Of a stretch of DNA of 64,000 nt, positions 16,149-25,491 are shown one piece after another (the first letter of the stretch is position 1; each line of letters begins with the position of its first letter). Under the pieces are notes generated by a model that was given only the letters and a program-made list of their open reading frames with translations, was not told the DNA's origin and did not search any database. This DNA is from a bacterium (GTDB lineage: Bacteria; Actinomycetota; Thermoleophilia; Solirubrobacterales; 70-9), in assembly GCA_023251935.1 (NCBI GenBank), contig JAHEXV010000003.1, positions 1-64,000 of the forward strand, in the 5' to 3' direction. The translations under genes and the position numbers were made by a program.

Positions 16149-17018
16149 ATGGAGAGTACGACCGCCCTCGCCGATCTTCACCTCCATTCGACCGGCAAGG
16201 TCCGCGAGATGTACGAGGTCGACGGCGACCTGCTGATGGTCGCCTCGGACCGGATCTCCGCCTACGACGTGATCATGCCGAACCCGATTCCCGACAAGGG
16301 CAGAGTGCTGACCCAGATGTCGCTGTTCTGGTTCGAGAGCACCGCGCCGCTATGCTCGAACCACTTCGTCTCCGAGCAGGTGCCCCAGGAGGTGGCGGGA
16401 AGGGCGATCCGCGTCAAGCGCCTCGACATGTATCCGATCGAGTGCGTGGTGCGTGGATACCTGTCGGGCTCGGGCTGGCGCGAGTACCGGGAGTCGGGCT
16501 CGGTCTGCGGCATCGAGCTGCCCGCCGGCCTGCGCGAGTCCGATCGGCTCGCCGAGCCGATCTTCACACCCGCCACCAAGGCCGACGTGGGGGACCACGA
16601 CGAGAACGTCGACTTCGAGCGGGCCGCCCAGATCATCGGCGACCGCCCGCTGATGGAGGAGCTGCGGCGGGTCTCGATCGCCCTCTACGCGCATGCCGCC
16701 GCGCACGCCGAGCGGCGCGGCCTCATTCTCGCCGACACCAAGTTCGAGTTCGGCGCCTCGCCCGGCGCCGAGGTCGTCCTCGCGGACGAGGTCTTCACGC
16801 CCGACTCGTCCCGCTTCTGGCCCGCAGACGAGTACGAGCCGGGGCGGCCTCAGCGGTCATTCGACAAGCAGTACCTGCGGGATTGGCTCGACGAGATCGG
16901 CTGGGATCACCGCCCGCCAGCGCCGGAGCTTCCCGAGGAGGTGATCGCGAACACGCGCGCCCGGTACCTGGACGCCTACGAGCGGATCACCGGCCGATCG
17001 CTGGCTCAGACCTCGTAG
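16149..17018 (+). CDS. purC: Phosphoribosylaminoimidazole-succinocarboxamide synthase
   Basis: HSTGKVREMYEVDGDLLMVASDRISAYDVIMPNPIPDKG. Confidence 0.96.
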   Translation: MESTTALADLHLHSTGKVREMYEVDGDLLMVASDRISAYDVIMPNPIPDKGRVLTQMSLFWFESTAPLCSNHFVSEQVPQEVAGRAIRVKRLDMYPIECVVRGYLSGSGWREYRESGSVCGIELPAGLRESDRLAEPIFTPATKADVGDHDENVDFERAAQIIGDRPLMEELRRVSIALYAHAAAHAERRGLILADTKFEFGASPGAEVVLADEVFTPDSSRFWPADEYEPGRPQRSFDKQYLRDWLDEIGWDHRPPAPELPEEVIANTRARYLDAYERITGRSLAQTS

Positions 17019-17971
17019 CCCAGCTCGGCGAGCAGCTTCCCGGCCACGCTCTCGAACGCCTCCCGATCGTCGGCCGACATCTCGGTCCGCCAGCGCCCGA
17101 CCCGGCTCGAGCTCGGCGGGCTGGAGACCAGCTCGTGCTGGCGCTTGCGCTCCTCGGCGGTGATCGTCCCGCCGCCCAGCGGATGGAAGTCGTGGTGCAC
17201 CTCGCTCATCCGCTCCTCGGCGCCACGGTGGTACTCGAGCATGCCGGCGTCCCACGGCAGGTCGGCGAAATCGGCGATCCGCCGCAGGAGCGGCTCGGGG
17301 TCGGCGACCAGGTCCTCGTAGCGGAGCTCCATGTAGGTCCCGGGCGCCAGTCGCCGAGCCCGGTGTCGTGCCCGGCTGAGCTCGTCGACCCATTTCGCGG
17401 CCGCCGCCTGAACGTCGCCCGGTCCCCAGCTGACCTCGCTCAGCGACAGCGCGACATCGCGGCCGTCGCGGATCAGGTGGATGAAGTGCGCCTCGGGCAG
17501 GGCACGCTGGATCCGCTTCGCCTTCCACGTGTAGGGGGGGGACTTGTCGCCCCATCGCGGCTTGCCCACGTCCGCCGCGTAGGCTTCGTAGAAGGAACGG
17601 GCGGCGTCCCCGGCGGTCAGCGGGTCGTGCTCGGCCATCCGGCGGCGAATCTCCTCCGGATCGAGGTCGATGTCGCCCCAGCGCGGGTGGCTCGTGATCA
17701 GCTCCATCGCCCGCGCGCGAAGCTCGGGACCCTCGATTCCCTCGTCGACCCAGCGATCGAAGTGCGTGAACAGCCGCGGGAGGAAGTGGGTCTCGGGCGG
17801 GATGGTGAGCTCGGAATGCGCGTCCAGCATGAGGCGAAGAAGCGTGGTGCCGGAGCGAGCGATCCCGACCACGAACGGCGCCGGAGCCCGCTGCGTGTCG
17901 CGTCGACCCCGGCGGCGGATGCCGTTCGGTCGGCGAATCCCCCGCCTCCTCGTGCCGTCGAGCAGTCCCAT
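17006..17971 (-). CDS. Sulfotransferase family protein
   Basis: PAPS-loop-like FVVGIARSGTTLLRLMLDAHSELTIPPETHFLPRLF; LIRDGRDVALSLSEV; start by RBS/homology judgement. Confidence 0.85.
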   Translation of the reverse strand: MGLLDGTRRRGIRRPNGIRRRGRRDTQRAPAPFVVGIARSGTTLLRLMLDAHSELTIPPETHFLPRLFTHFDRWVDEGIEGPELRARAMELITSHPRWGDIDLDPEEIRRRMAEHDPLTAGDAARSFYEAYAADVGKPRWGDKSPPYTWKAKRIQRALPEAHFIHLIRDGRDVALSLSEVSWGPGDVQAAAAKWVDELSRARHRARRLAPGTYMELRYEDLVADPEPLLRRIADFADLPWDAGMLEYHRGAEERMSEVHHDFHPLGGGTITAEERKRQHELVSSPPSSSRVGRWRTEMSADDREAFESVAGKLLAELGYEV

Positions 17972-17996
17972 GGGCGTCGTTACTCTTACACGTCTG

Positions 17997-18821
17997 GTGG
18001 ACCGGCTGAGGCCCTGGAACGCGCCCCTCGAGATCCCCGACTGCCCCCGCGGATGGGAGACGGGGGCCCCCACGTACGTCGGGATCGGCGCGCAGCGCTG
18101 CGGGACCAGCTGGTGGTACGACTCGATGCGCCGCCACCCGCGGATCAGACGCTCCCCGCTCGGCAAGGAGGTCCACTACTTCGACCGCTTCTGGCGCGGC
18201 GACGCTCCGGAGGACATCGCCGCCGAGTACGCATCGCTGTTCCCCCGGCCCGCGGGCCAGCTGGTCGGCGAGTGGACGCCTCGCTACCTGGCCGACTTCT
18301 GGTCGATCCGCCTGCTCCATCGTGCCGCCCCCGAGGCTCGCATCCTGGTCATGCTCCGGGACCCGGTGGCCCGCTATCGCTCCGCAGTCGCGCGGCTGCA
18401 ACGGATGGCCGAGGAACAGGGTGACCGGGTTCGGATGCCGTCTATCGGCGACGCCACCTGGCGCGGCTTCTACTTCCAGCAGCTTCGCCACGTGTTCGAG
18501 TTCTTCCCCCGCGAGCAGGTGCTCGTGCTTCAGTTCGAGCGCTGCGTCCAGGACCCGATCGCCGAGATGGAGCGCACCTGGCGCTTCGTCGGCGTCGACC
18601 CGCCCTCAGAGCCGCCCGAGCGCCTGCTCAAGCACCGGCAGGCCGGGCGCGGCACCCCGCAGCTCGAGCCCGACCTGGGCGGCGAGCTCGCCGAGCGATA
18701 CCGGGAGGATTCCGCCCGCCTGGCCGAGCTCTGCCCCGAGATCGACCTCTCCCTGTGGACGAGCGTCGCCGGCGAGGGCCGGGCCCGAGGCGCCGTGGTG
18801 GCCGACGCCGCGGCCCGCTGA
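17997..18821 (+). CDS. Sulfotransferase domain protein (ATG at 17970 is an alternative start)
   Basis: TYVGIGAQRCGTSWWYDSMRRHPRIRRSPLGKEVHYFD; ILVMLRDPVARYRSAV. Confidence 0.85.
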   Translation: MDRLRPWNAPLEIPDCPRGWETGAPTYVGIGAQRCGTSWWYDSMRRHPRIRRSPLGKEVHYFDRFWRGDAPEDIAAEYASLFPRPAGQLVGEWTPRYLADFWSIRLLHRAAPEARILVMLRDPVARYRSAVARLQRMAEEQGDRVRMPSIGDATWRGFYFQQLRHVFEFFPREQVLVLQFERCVQDPIAEMERTWRFVGVDPPSEPPERLLKHRQAGRGTPQLEPDLGGELAERYREDSARLAELCPEIDLSLWTSVAGEGRARGAVVADAAAR

Positions 18822-18870
18822 CCGCCGACCCGCCGACGACGACGCCCGGCCCGGTCGGCCCCTGCCCCGA

Positions 18871-19701
18871 TCAGCCCGCGGGCTGGGGGGCGGCGGGTCT
18901 CCCCAGGGCGCGGAGGTAGTCCCGCAGCCGGGTGTCCTCGAGCAGATCGCCGCCTTCCTGCTCGGCGACCTGCTCTCGGTAGTGATCGCGAAGGCCGCCC
19001 CGCTCCCAGAGCTCGTACAGGCGGCGCCAGGTGCGGCCGATGCGGTCCGGGAGCTCGCGATTGCGGGCGTATGCCCGGCCGCCCTTGACGATCTTGTTCT
19101 CGAACTGGGCGTAGGCGCGCATCGGGAAGTGAAGGATCTCGATCGACCCGTCGTCGACGGGCTCCCCCAGGTCCGGCCCCTCGACGCGATGGTTGCCCTG
19201 AACGACGGTGATCTCCGGGTGGGCGCGGTGGGCCACCTTGGGCGGCAGGGGCTTGCCGAGTGGGTTCAGCGACTCGCGCTCGCGGAGCGTCATCCGCTCC
19301 CAGAACGGGCGCCCATCCTCCGGGCGCGGCACGAAGTTGGTGCGGTGGGCGACCACGATGCCGACCTCGCCTCCGAGCTCCTCGAACGCGGACCGCACGG
19401 TGCCGGTGCGCGGCCACCAGAACTCGTCGGCGTCGGCGTTGATCACCCAGTCCGCCCCCTGGTCCGCCGCCAGCCTGGCCATCTTCGTCACCCAGCGGCC
19501 CTGCGAGTAGTCGTCGGCGGGCTCGAGCAGCAGCTCCACCAGCCCGCGGTCCTCGTAGCCACGAAGGATGTCTAGCGTTCGGTCCTCGGAGCCGTTGTCG
19601 GTGACGATCACCCGATCGACGCCCTGGGCGAGGTGGAAGTCGAGGTTCTCGCCGACGATGTCCTCCTCGTCGCGCACCAGCAGGGTCATGAACAGCTTCA
19701 C
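18871..19701 (-). CDS. Glycosyltransferase family 2-like (copy 1)
   Basis: VKLFMTLLVRDEEDIVGENLDFHLAQGVDRVIVTDNGSEDRTLDIL...INADADEFWWP. Confidence 0.85.
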   Translation of the reverse strand: MKLFMTLLVRDEEDIVGENLDFHLAQGVDRVIVTDNGSEDRTLDILRGYEDRGLVELLLEPADDYSQGRWVTKMARLAADQGADWVINADADEFWWPRTGTVRSAFEELGGEVGIVVAHRTNFVPRPEDGRPFWERMTLRERESLNPLGKPLPPKVAHRAHPEITVVQGNHRVEGPDLGEPVDDGSIEILHFPMRAYAQFENKIVKGGRAYARNRELPDRIGRTWRRLYELWERGGLRDHYREQVAEQEGGDLLEDTRLRDYLRALGRPAAPQPAG

Positions 19702-19756
19702 GTCGCTGATTCCTAGCACCTCGAGCGGGTTCGAACGCGTCCATACAATCCCGCCC

Positions 19757-20974
19757 TTGGTCGAGGCCGAGCGCGAAAACCCTTCGGTGCGCGTCGCGAT
19801 GGCGTACAAGATCCGCGACGAGGGGGACGTCCTCGAGGACAACCTGCGCTTCCACCACGCGCTCGGAGTCGATCACTTCATAGTCACCGACAACGGGTCC
19901 ACCGACGAGACGGTCGAGATCCTCGCCCGCTACGCGGAGGCCGGACTGCTGACCGTGATCAGGGCGCCCGACACGGACTACCGCGAGGAGGGGGCGCGCT
20001 GGATGACCGAGATGGCTCGAATGGCGGCCACGGAGCTCGGCGCCGACTGGGTCGTCCACACCGACGCCGACGAGTTCTGGTGGCCGATCGAGGGCTCGCT
20101 GAAGCAGGTTCTCGCCTCCGTCGACCAGCGCTACGGGGTCCTGATCGCTCCGCGCTGCGAGTTCATCGGCAGGCCCGACGGCCCTGGCTCGTTCGCGGAC
20201 CGGTTGACGATCCGCGAGGCTCGGGCCCGATACCAGCCGAAGGTGGCGCATCGCGCCGACCCGGATGTCGTCATGCTCGACCGGGGGCCGCACGACGTCG
20301 CGGCGCTGGGCCCGTCCGGCGACGTCGCCGACGGCGTCCGCCCACCCGGGCGCCCCGTCCACCGGGTGATCCGCAACCGCGAGCTGGGGGCGAGTTCGTG
20401 GCCCGAGGAGGAGCTGCGGCTGGTCTGGGCGCCGTGGTGGCCGGTCCGGATCCTCCACTTCCCGGTCCGCTCGGCGGCTCAGTTCAAGCGACGCACCCAG
20501 ATCGCGATCTTCGAGGGCATGTTCCCCGACCGGGGGCGCTTTCGGCGCCTGCGTGAGCACTACGAGCAGGGCCGCTTCTCCGAGCTCTACGACGAGCTGA
20601 TCTTTGACCAGTCCGAGGTCGATGCGGGACTCGGCGAGGGCCGGCTGGTCGTCGATCAGCGGTTCGCTCGCCTGCTCGCGCGGTGTCCCGATCCGCTCGC
20701 GGGGGGGTCCTCCGGCACGCTTCGGGTCGAGCCCGATCCCGAGGAGCTGGAGCGCGACCGCGCCGAGCTGGAGTTCGACGCGATGCACACTCTGGCGCGC
20801 ACCAGCCGCTGGCTGATGGTCAATCGCGATCGAAACCGCGAGCGAATGGCGAAGCTGATCGAGCAGCGGGATGCGGCGCAGGCCCGAGCGGGGGGCCTTG
20901 GGCGCCGGCGAGAAGCGCGGCGGCTCGGTCCCTGGAGCCGGCTGCGCCGGGCCCTCGGGCGCCGGCGAGGCTGA
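19757..20974 (+). CDS. Glycosyltransferase family 2-like (copy 2); start TTG 19757 or GTG 19787
   Basis: MAYKIRDEGDVLEDNLRFHHALGVDHFIVTDNGSTDETVEIL...VHTDADEFWWP. Confidence 0.85.
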   Translation: MVEAERENPSVRVAMAYKIRDEGDVLEDNLRFHHALGVDHFIVTDNGSTDETVEILARYAEAGLLTVIRAPDTDYREEGARWMTEMARMAATELGADWVVHTDADEFWWPIEGSLKQVLASVDQRYGVLIAPRCEFIGRPDGPGSFADRLTIREARARYQPKVAHRADPDVVMLDRGPHDVAALGPSGDVADGVRPPGRPVHRVIRNRELGASSWPEEELRLVWAPWWPVRILHFPVRSAAQFKRRTQIAIFEGMFPDRGRFRRLREHYEQGRFSELYDELIFDQSEVDAGLGEGRLVVDQRFARLLARCPDPLAGGSSGTLRVEPDPEELERDRAELEFDAMHTLARTSRWLMVNRDRNRERMAKLIEQRDAAQARAGGLGRRREARRLGPWSRLRRALGRRRG

Positions 20975-21042
20975 ACGGGCGACGCCCAGGGCGGGCGGGC
21001 GTCGCTGACGCGGCCGCTCGGCTACTGGCTATCGTTCGGCCG

Positions 21043-22005
21043 ATGTCGCGCTACCTGGTCACGGGCTGTGCGGGATTCATCGGGTCCACGCTGGTCGATG
21101 CGCTGCTCGCCGACGGCTGCGAGGTCGTCGGCATCGACGGCTTCACCGACTACTACCCCCGCGATCGCAAGGATGCCGCGATCGCGGCGGCGCGCTCGGA
21201 CCCGGCCTTCGAGCTGATCGAGCACGACCTCGGCGAGGCTCCTCCACCCCCCGCGGCCCTCGAGGGAGTGGCCGGGATCTTCCATCTCGCCGCCCGGCCC
21301 GGGGTGCGCGCGAGCTGGGGAGCTGGATTCGAGCCGTACCTGCACGACAACGCCCTGGCCACGCATCTGGTCGCCGAATCCGCCGCCGACCGCGGGCTCC
21401 GGCTGGTGTTCGCGTCATCCTCGTCGGTGTACGGCGACGCGCTCGCCCACCCGACGTCGGAGGATGCGCCACCGGCCCCGGTCTCCCCCTACGGGGTCAC
21501 CAAGTTGACCTGCGAGCACCTGCTGGGGGCCCACTCCAGGAACTTCGGCCTCGACTACGTGGCGCTGCGCTACTTCACCGTCTATGGGCCGCGCCAGCGT
21601 CCGGACATGGCGTTCGCCCGGATCATCGAGGCCCTGGTCGCCGGATCGCCCTTCGAGGTGTACGGCGACGGCCGCCAGTCGCGGGACTTCACCTTCGTCC
21701 AGGACGCCGTCGCGGCCACGATCGCCGCCATGCACAAGGGCGCGTCGGCCGCGACCTACAACGTCGGCGGAGGCAGCGAGGCGACGCTGCGAGAGTCGGT
21801 GGCGATCCTCGAGGAGCTGAGCGACCGCACCCTCGACGTCCGCTACACCAAGGAGGCAGCGGGCGACGTTCGTCGGACGCTGGCGGACACGCGGCGAATT
21901 CGCGGCGAGCTCGGCTGGGAGCCCGCGGTCGAGCTTCGGGCCGGCCTGGCGAGCATGCTGGAGGCGACCGGGGCGATCGTCCCCGCCGGTCGCGACAACG
22001 GCTGA
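21043..22005 (+). CDS. NAD-dependent epimerase/dehydratase (extended SDR, UDP-sugar epimerase-like)
   Basis: MSRYLVTGCAGFIGSTLVDALLADGCEVVGIDGFTDYYPRD; YGVTKLTCEHLL; YFTVYGPRQRPDMAF. Confidence 0.9.
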   Translation: MSRYLVTGCAGFIGSTLVDALLADGCEVVGIDGFTDYYPRDRKDAAIAAARSDPAFELIEHDLGEAPPPPAALEGVAGIFHLAARPGVRASWGAGFEPYLHDNALATHLVAESAADRGLRLVFASSSSVYGDALAHPTSEDAPPAPVSPYGVTKLTCEHLLGAHSRNFGLDYVALRYFTVYGPRQRPDMAFARIIEALVAGSPFEVYGDGRQSRDFTFVQDAVAATIAAMHKGASAATYNVGGGSEATLRESVAILEELSDRTLDVRYTKEAAGDVRRTLADTRRIRGELGWEPAVELRAGLASMLEATGAIVPAGRDNG

Positions 22006-22018
22006 GAAGGCGGGGGCC

Positions 22019-23224
22019 GTGCGCCTTGCGATGACCATCCTCGTCCGCGACGCCGAGGACCTGATCGAGACCAACCTCCGCTACCACCGGGCGCAGGGGG
22101 TCGACCTGTTCCTGATCGGCGACAACGGGTCCACCGACCGGACGCTCGAGATCCTCGAGCCCTACCGCGAGGCCGGCCTGGTCGAGCTCGACCGCATCGA
22201 GGGTGACGCGCGCCAGGCGTGGTCGGAGGGCCGAACGATGCTCGCCCGAAAGGCCTACGAGATGGGCGCCGACTGGGTGGTCCACGACGACCACGACGAG
22301 TTCTGGTGGCCGATGACGGGAACCCTGAAGGAGGCCCTGGCGGCGATCCCCGAGCGGTTCGGGCTCGTTTCCGCCCCCCGCACCGAGTTCGTCGCCCGCC
22401 CCGGCGAGGAATTCTGGCCCGAGCGTCTGACGGTGCGCGAGGCTCGCTTCAGGCGACCCCCGAAGATCATCCACCGTCCTCATCCCCAGGTGAGGATCAG
22501 ACAGCCCCACCCGGTCGACATCTGGATCGATCAAGGCGGCTCACCTCGCGACGGGCTGGTCGGCAGGCCCGTCCGCCGTGCTCGGGAGGCCCACTCGGAG
22601 GCCAGCGAGCTCGAGCTGCTCCTGTCGCCCACGTTCTCGATCGGCGTGCTGCATTTCCCGGTTCGCTCCCTGAAGCAGTACACGCGCCTCGTCGGGTTGG
22701 CGGTCGCCAACGGCGATCTGGGCCGCGACGAGGAGACGCGGAGGGTGCGGGACGCCTACCAGGCCGGGCGCCTGGAGGAGATCTATCGCGAGATGTTGTT
22801 CTCCGACGACGAGATCGACGACGCCGTCGAAGCGGGCCGCCTGACCGAGGACACCGGCTTCCGCGACTACCTGCGCGCCTGCGGGGATCCGCTCACCGCG
22901 GCGGACGGCCCGGGCCCGCCGGCCGATGTGCTCGCCTGGTCGCAGGAGCGGCGAGAGCGCGAGCTGGCGGAGCTTCAGGCCGACGGCATGTACACGCTGA
23001 GCCGCTACCTGCAGACGATCGCCTACCGGCGCCTCAGCGACCGCGAGCTGCGCGCCGAGGCCCGCGACGCCGTGCAACGGCTGGAGCGGATCGAGTCGAG
23101 CTGGTGGTGGCGGATGCGACCGCGCACCCACGTACTCGCTCGACGGCTGCGACGCACCAGGTCGAGACTGGGACGGGCTCGCGGAAACGGCCTTCCACCG
23201 GCGGGACCGGAGGATGGCCCGTGA
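22019..23224 (+). CDS. Glycosyltransferase family 2-like (copy 3)
   Basis: MRLAMTILVRDAEDLIETNLRYHRAQGVDLFLIGDNGSTDRTLEILEPY...VHDDHDEFWWP. Confidence 0.85.
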   Translation: MRLAMTILVRDAEDLIETNLRYHRAQGVDLFLIGDNGSTDRTLEILEPYREAGLVELDRIEGDARQAWSEGRTMLARKAYEMGADWVVHDDHDEFWWPMTGTLKEALAAIPERFGLVSAPRTEFVARPGEEFWPERLTVREARFRRPPKIIHRPHPQVRIRQPHPVDIWIDQGGSPRDGLVGRPVRRAREAHSEASELELLLSPTFSIGVLHFPVRSLKQYTRLVGLAVANGDLGRDEETRRVRDAYQAGRLEEIYREMLFSDDEIDDAVEAGRLTEDTGFRDYLRACGDPLTAADGPGPPADVLAWSQERRERELAELQADGMYTLSRYLQTIAYRRLSDRELRAEARDAVQRLERIESSWWWRMRPRTHVLARRLRRTRSRLGRARGNGLPPAGPEDGP

Positions 23225-24423
23225 AGCTCGCGATGACGCTGATCGTTCGCAACGAGGCGGACATCATCGAGGACAACCTCCGCTACCACCGGGCGCAGGG
23301 AGTCGACTTCTTCGTCGTCCTGGACAACGGCTCCACCGACGGCACGATCGAGATCCTCGAGCCCTACGAGCGGGCCGGGATCCTGAAGCTGGTGCAGATG
23401 CCGGGCACGATGCTGACCATCCAGCGCAAGGGCAACACGCTGATCGCGCGGCTCGCCCACGAGATGGGCGCGGACTGGGTGTTCCACAACGATGCCGACG
23501 AGTTCTGGTGGCCGGTGAACGGCAACCTCAAGGAGGCGTTCGAGTCGATCCCTGACGACCAGGGCGTCGTGCTCGCCCCCCGAACCGAGTTCCTTCCCAG
23601 GCCGGACGGCCCCGGGTCGTTCGCCGAGCGGCTGACGATCCGTGAGGCGCGGTTCCGGCGACCGCCAAAGACGGCCCACCGCACCCACCCCGCGATCAAG
23701 CTGTGGTCGGCCCATCCGATCGATCTCTGGGTGAAGCGGGAGGACCCTCCGCGCAGCGGGCTGGTGGGCAAGCCCGTCCTCCGGATCGAGGCGAGCCACA
23801 GAGAGGAGCGCGAGCTCGACCTGGTGCTGGCGCAGGACTTCCCGGTCGGCGTCCTCCACTTCCCGCTTCGATCGTTCGAGCAGTACCGCAAGAAGGTCGC
23901 AATCGCCGACGACAACCGAATGTGGGAGCGAAACGAGGAGACGCGAGCCCTCCACGACGCTTACCAATCCGGGCGCCTCGAGGAGGTGTTCGAGAACCTG
24001 ACTGTGGACGACGAGGCGGTGGCCAGGGGGCTGGCCGAGGGATGGTTGCTCGAGGACACGGACTTTCGCGATTACCTGCTGGCCTGTCCCGGAGTGTTCG
24101 AGGAGGGCCAGTCCCCGCCGGGAGCTCGCGCCTGGCCCGAGGAGCGGCGTCGATCGGCGCTCGCCGGTTTGAGGCAGGACGGCATGTACGCGATCAGCCG
24201 CTACATGCAGACGGTTGCCTCCAAGAAGCGAAAGCGCCACACTCAGCTTCGCGAGCTGAAGCAGCTCCGCGCTCGCGTCAAGGAGTCGAAGCGGGAGCTC
24301 CGTGAGCTGCGGCGGCGCTCTCGGCGGCTGGAGCGGCGCTCGCTGCGCCTCGAGAAGGTCGAGCACAGTCGCTGGTGGAGGATGCGACCGCGGCTGCCAC
24401 GCCAGCGCCGCCCCGGGCACTAA
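23221..24423 (+). CDS. Glycosyltransferase family 2-like (copy 4), C-terminal basic coiled coil
   Basis: GTG start overlaps previous TGA (GTGA); VKLAMTLIVRNEADIIEDNLRYHRAQGVDFFVVLDNGSTDGTIEILEPY...FHNDADEFWWP. Confidence 0.86.
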   Translation: MKLAMTLIVRNEADIIEDNLRYHRAQGVDFFVVLDNGSTDGTIEILEPYERAGILKLVQMPGTMLTIQRKGNTLIARLAHEMGADWVFHNDADEFWWPVNGNLKEAFESIPDDQGVVLAPRTEFLPRPDGPGSFAERLTIREARFRRPPKTAHRTHPAIKLWSAHPIDLWVKREDPPRSGLVGKPVLRIEASHREERELDLVLAQDFPVGVLHFPLRSFEQYRKKVAIADDNRMWERNEETRALHDAYQSGRLEEVFENLTVDDEAVARGLAEGWLLEDTDFRDYLLACPGVFEEGQSPPGARAWPEERRRSALAGLRQDGMYAISRYMQTVASKKRKRHTQLRELKQLRARVKESKRELRELRRRSRRLERRSLRLEKVEHSRWWRMRPRLPRQRRPGH

Positions 24424-24432
24424 GTTGGGCGG

Positions 24433-24663
24433 GTGAAGGCGAAGATCCTGATCCGGCCGAAGCAGGGAATCCTCGACCCGCAGGGGAAGGCGATCGAGCG
24501 CGCCCTGCCCGCCCTCGGGTTCGAGGGGGTCTCGGGGATCAGGGTCGGGCGCCTGGTCGAGCTGGAGGCCGCCTCGACGGACCGCCTCGCGGAGCTTTGC
24601 GAGAAGCTGCTCGCCAACCCGCTGATCGAGGACTACGAGATCGAGCTCGAGAACGGCGGATGA
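24433..24663 (+). CDS. purS: Phosphoribosylformylglycinamidine synthase subunit PurS
   Basis: KAKILIRPKQGILDPQGKAIERALPALGFEGVSGIRVGRLVEL. Confidence 0.95.
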   Translation: MKAKILIRPKQGILDPQGKAIERALPALGFEGVSGIRVGRLVELEAASTDRLAELCEKLLANPLIEDYEIELENGG

Positions 24664-25349
24664 CATTCGGGATCCTGCAGTTCCCGGGGAGCTGCGACGA
24701 CCGCGATGCGCTGCTCGCCTGCCGCCGGGTTGCGGAAGCGCGGCTCGTCTGGCACGCCGACGTCGAGCTCGGTGACGTCGACGTCGTCGTCGTGCCCGGC
24801 GGCTTCTCATACGGCGACTACCTTCGAGCGGGGGCGATCGCGCGGTTCGCGCCGGCCATGGAGGCGGTGGCGCGACACGCCGAAGCCGGGGGCCTCGTGC
24901 TCGGGATCTGCAACGGCTTCCAGGTCCTCTGCGAAGCGGGGCTCTTGCCCGGAGCGCTGCTCCCGAACGATCCGCTGCGCTTCGTCTGCCGCCAGGTCGA
25001 GGTGGTGGTCGAGAACGCCGAGACGGCGTTCACGCGCGGCACCCGTCTGGGCCAGCGGCTCTCGATCCCGGTCAAGCACCAGTCGGGCCGCTACTTCGCG
25101 CCGCCCGAGCAGCTCTCCGAGCTCGAGGCCCGCGGCGGGACGGTGCTCCGCTACGCGCCGGGCCACAACCCGAACGGGTCGGCGCACGAGATCGCCGGGA
25201 TCGTCAGTGAGCGAGGCAACGTGATGGGGCTGATGCCGCACCCGGAGCACGCCGTGGACCCGCTGACCGGCTCCGAGGGCGGCCTGGCGATCTTCAACTC
25301 CCTGGCCGCCTCGGTCACCCGGCGCGAGCGGTCGCCGCTCAGCGCCTAG
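24660..25349 (+). CDS. purQ: Phosphoribosylformylglycinamidine synthase subunit PurQ
   Basis: MTFGILQFPGSCDDRDAL...VVVPGGFSYGDYLRAGAIA...GICNGFQVLCEAGLLPGALLPN; ATGA overlap with purS. Confidence 0.96.
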   Translation: MTFGILQFPGSCDDRDALLACRRVAEARLVWHADVELGDVDVVVVPGGFSYGDYLRAGAIARFAPAMEAVARHAEAGGLVLGICNGFQVLCEAGLLPGALLPNDPLRFVCRQVEVVVENAETAFTRGTRLGQRLSIPVKHQSGRYFAPPEQLSELEARGGTVLRYAPGHNPNGSAHEIAGIVSERGNVMGLMPHPEHAVDPLTGSEGGLAIFNSLAASVTRRERSPLSA

Positions 25350-25380
25350 CCGATTGATCCCCAGATCCCTATCCGGGCTA

Positions 25381-25402
25381 GTTCGTGTTGTGAACAGCGA
25401 AC
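25381..25402. terminator. Hairpin downstream of purQ
   Basis: GTTCG-TGTT-gtg-AACA-g-CGAAC imperfect hairpin 32 nt after purQ stop. Confidence 0.35.
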
Positions 25403-25491
25403 CTCGGCGCGAGTGAACGATTCGGTACCGCATATGGCCCCAACCCCTCAGTCGTCGTGTCCGGAGTCGGCGCCGATCCCCATCCAGGGAG

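Noticed and set aside
17969-17972. Two divergent sulfotransferase genes apparently sharing a CATG start
   Set aside because: The plus gene has an in-frame GTG at 17997 with better upstream -10-like sequence (TACTCT), so the overlap may be an artefact of start choice.
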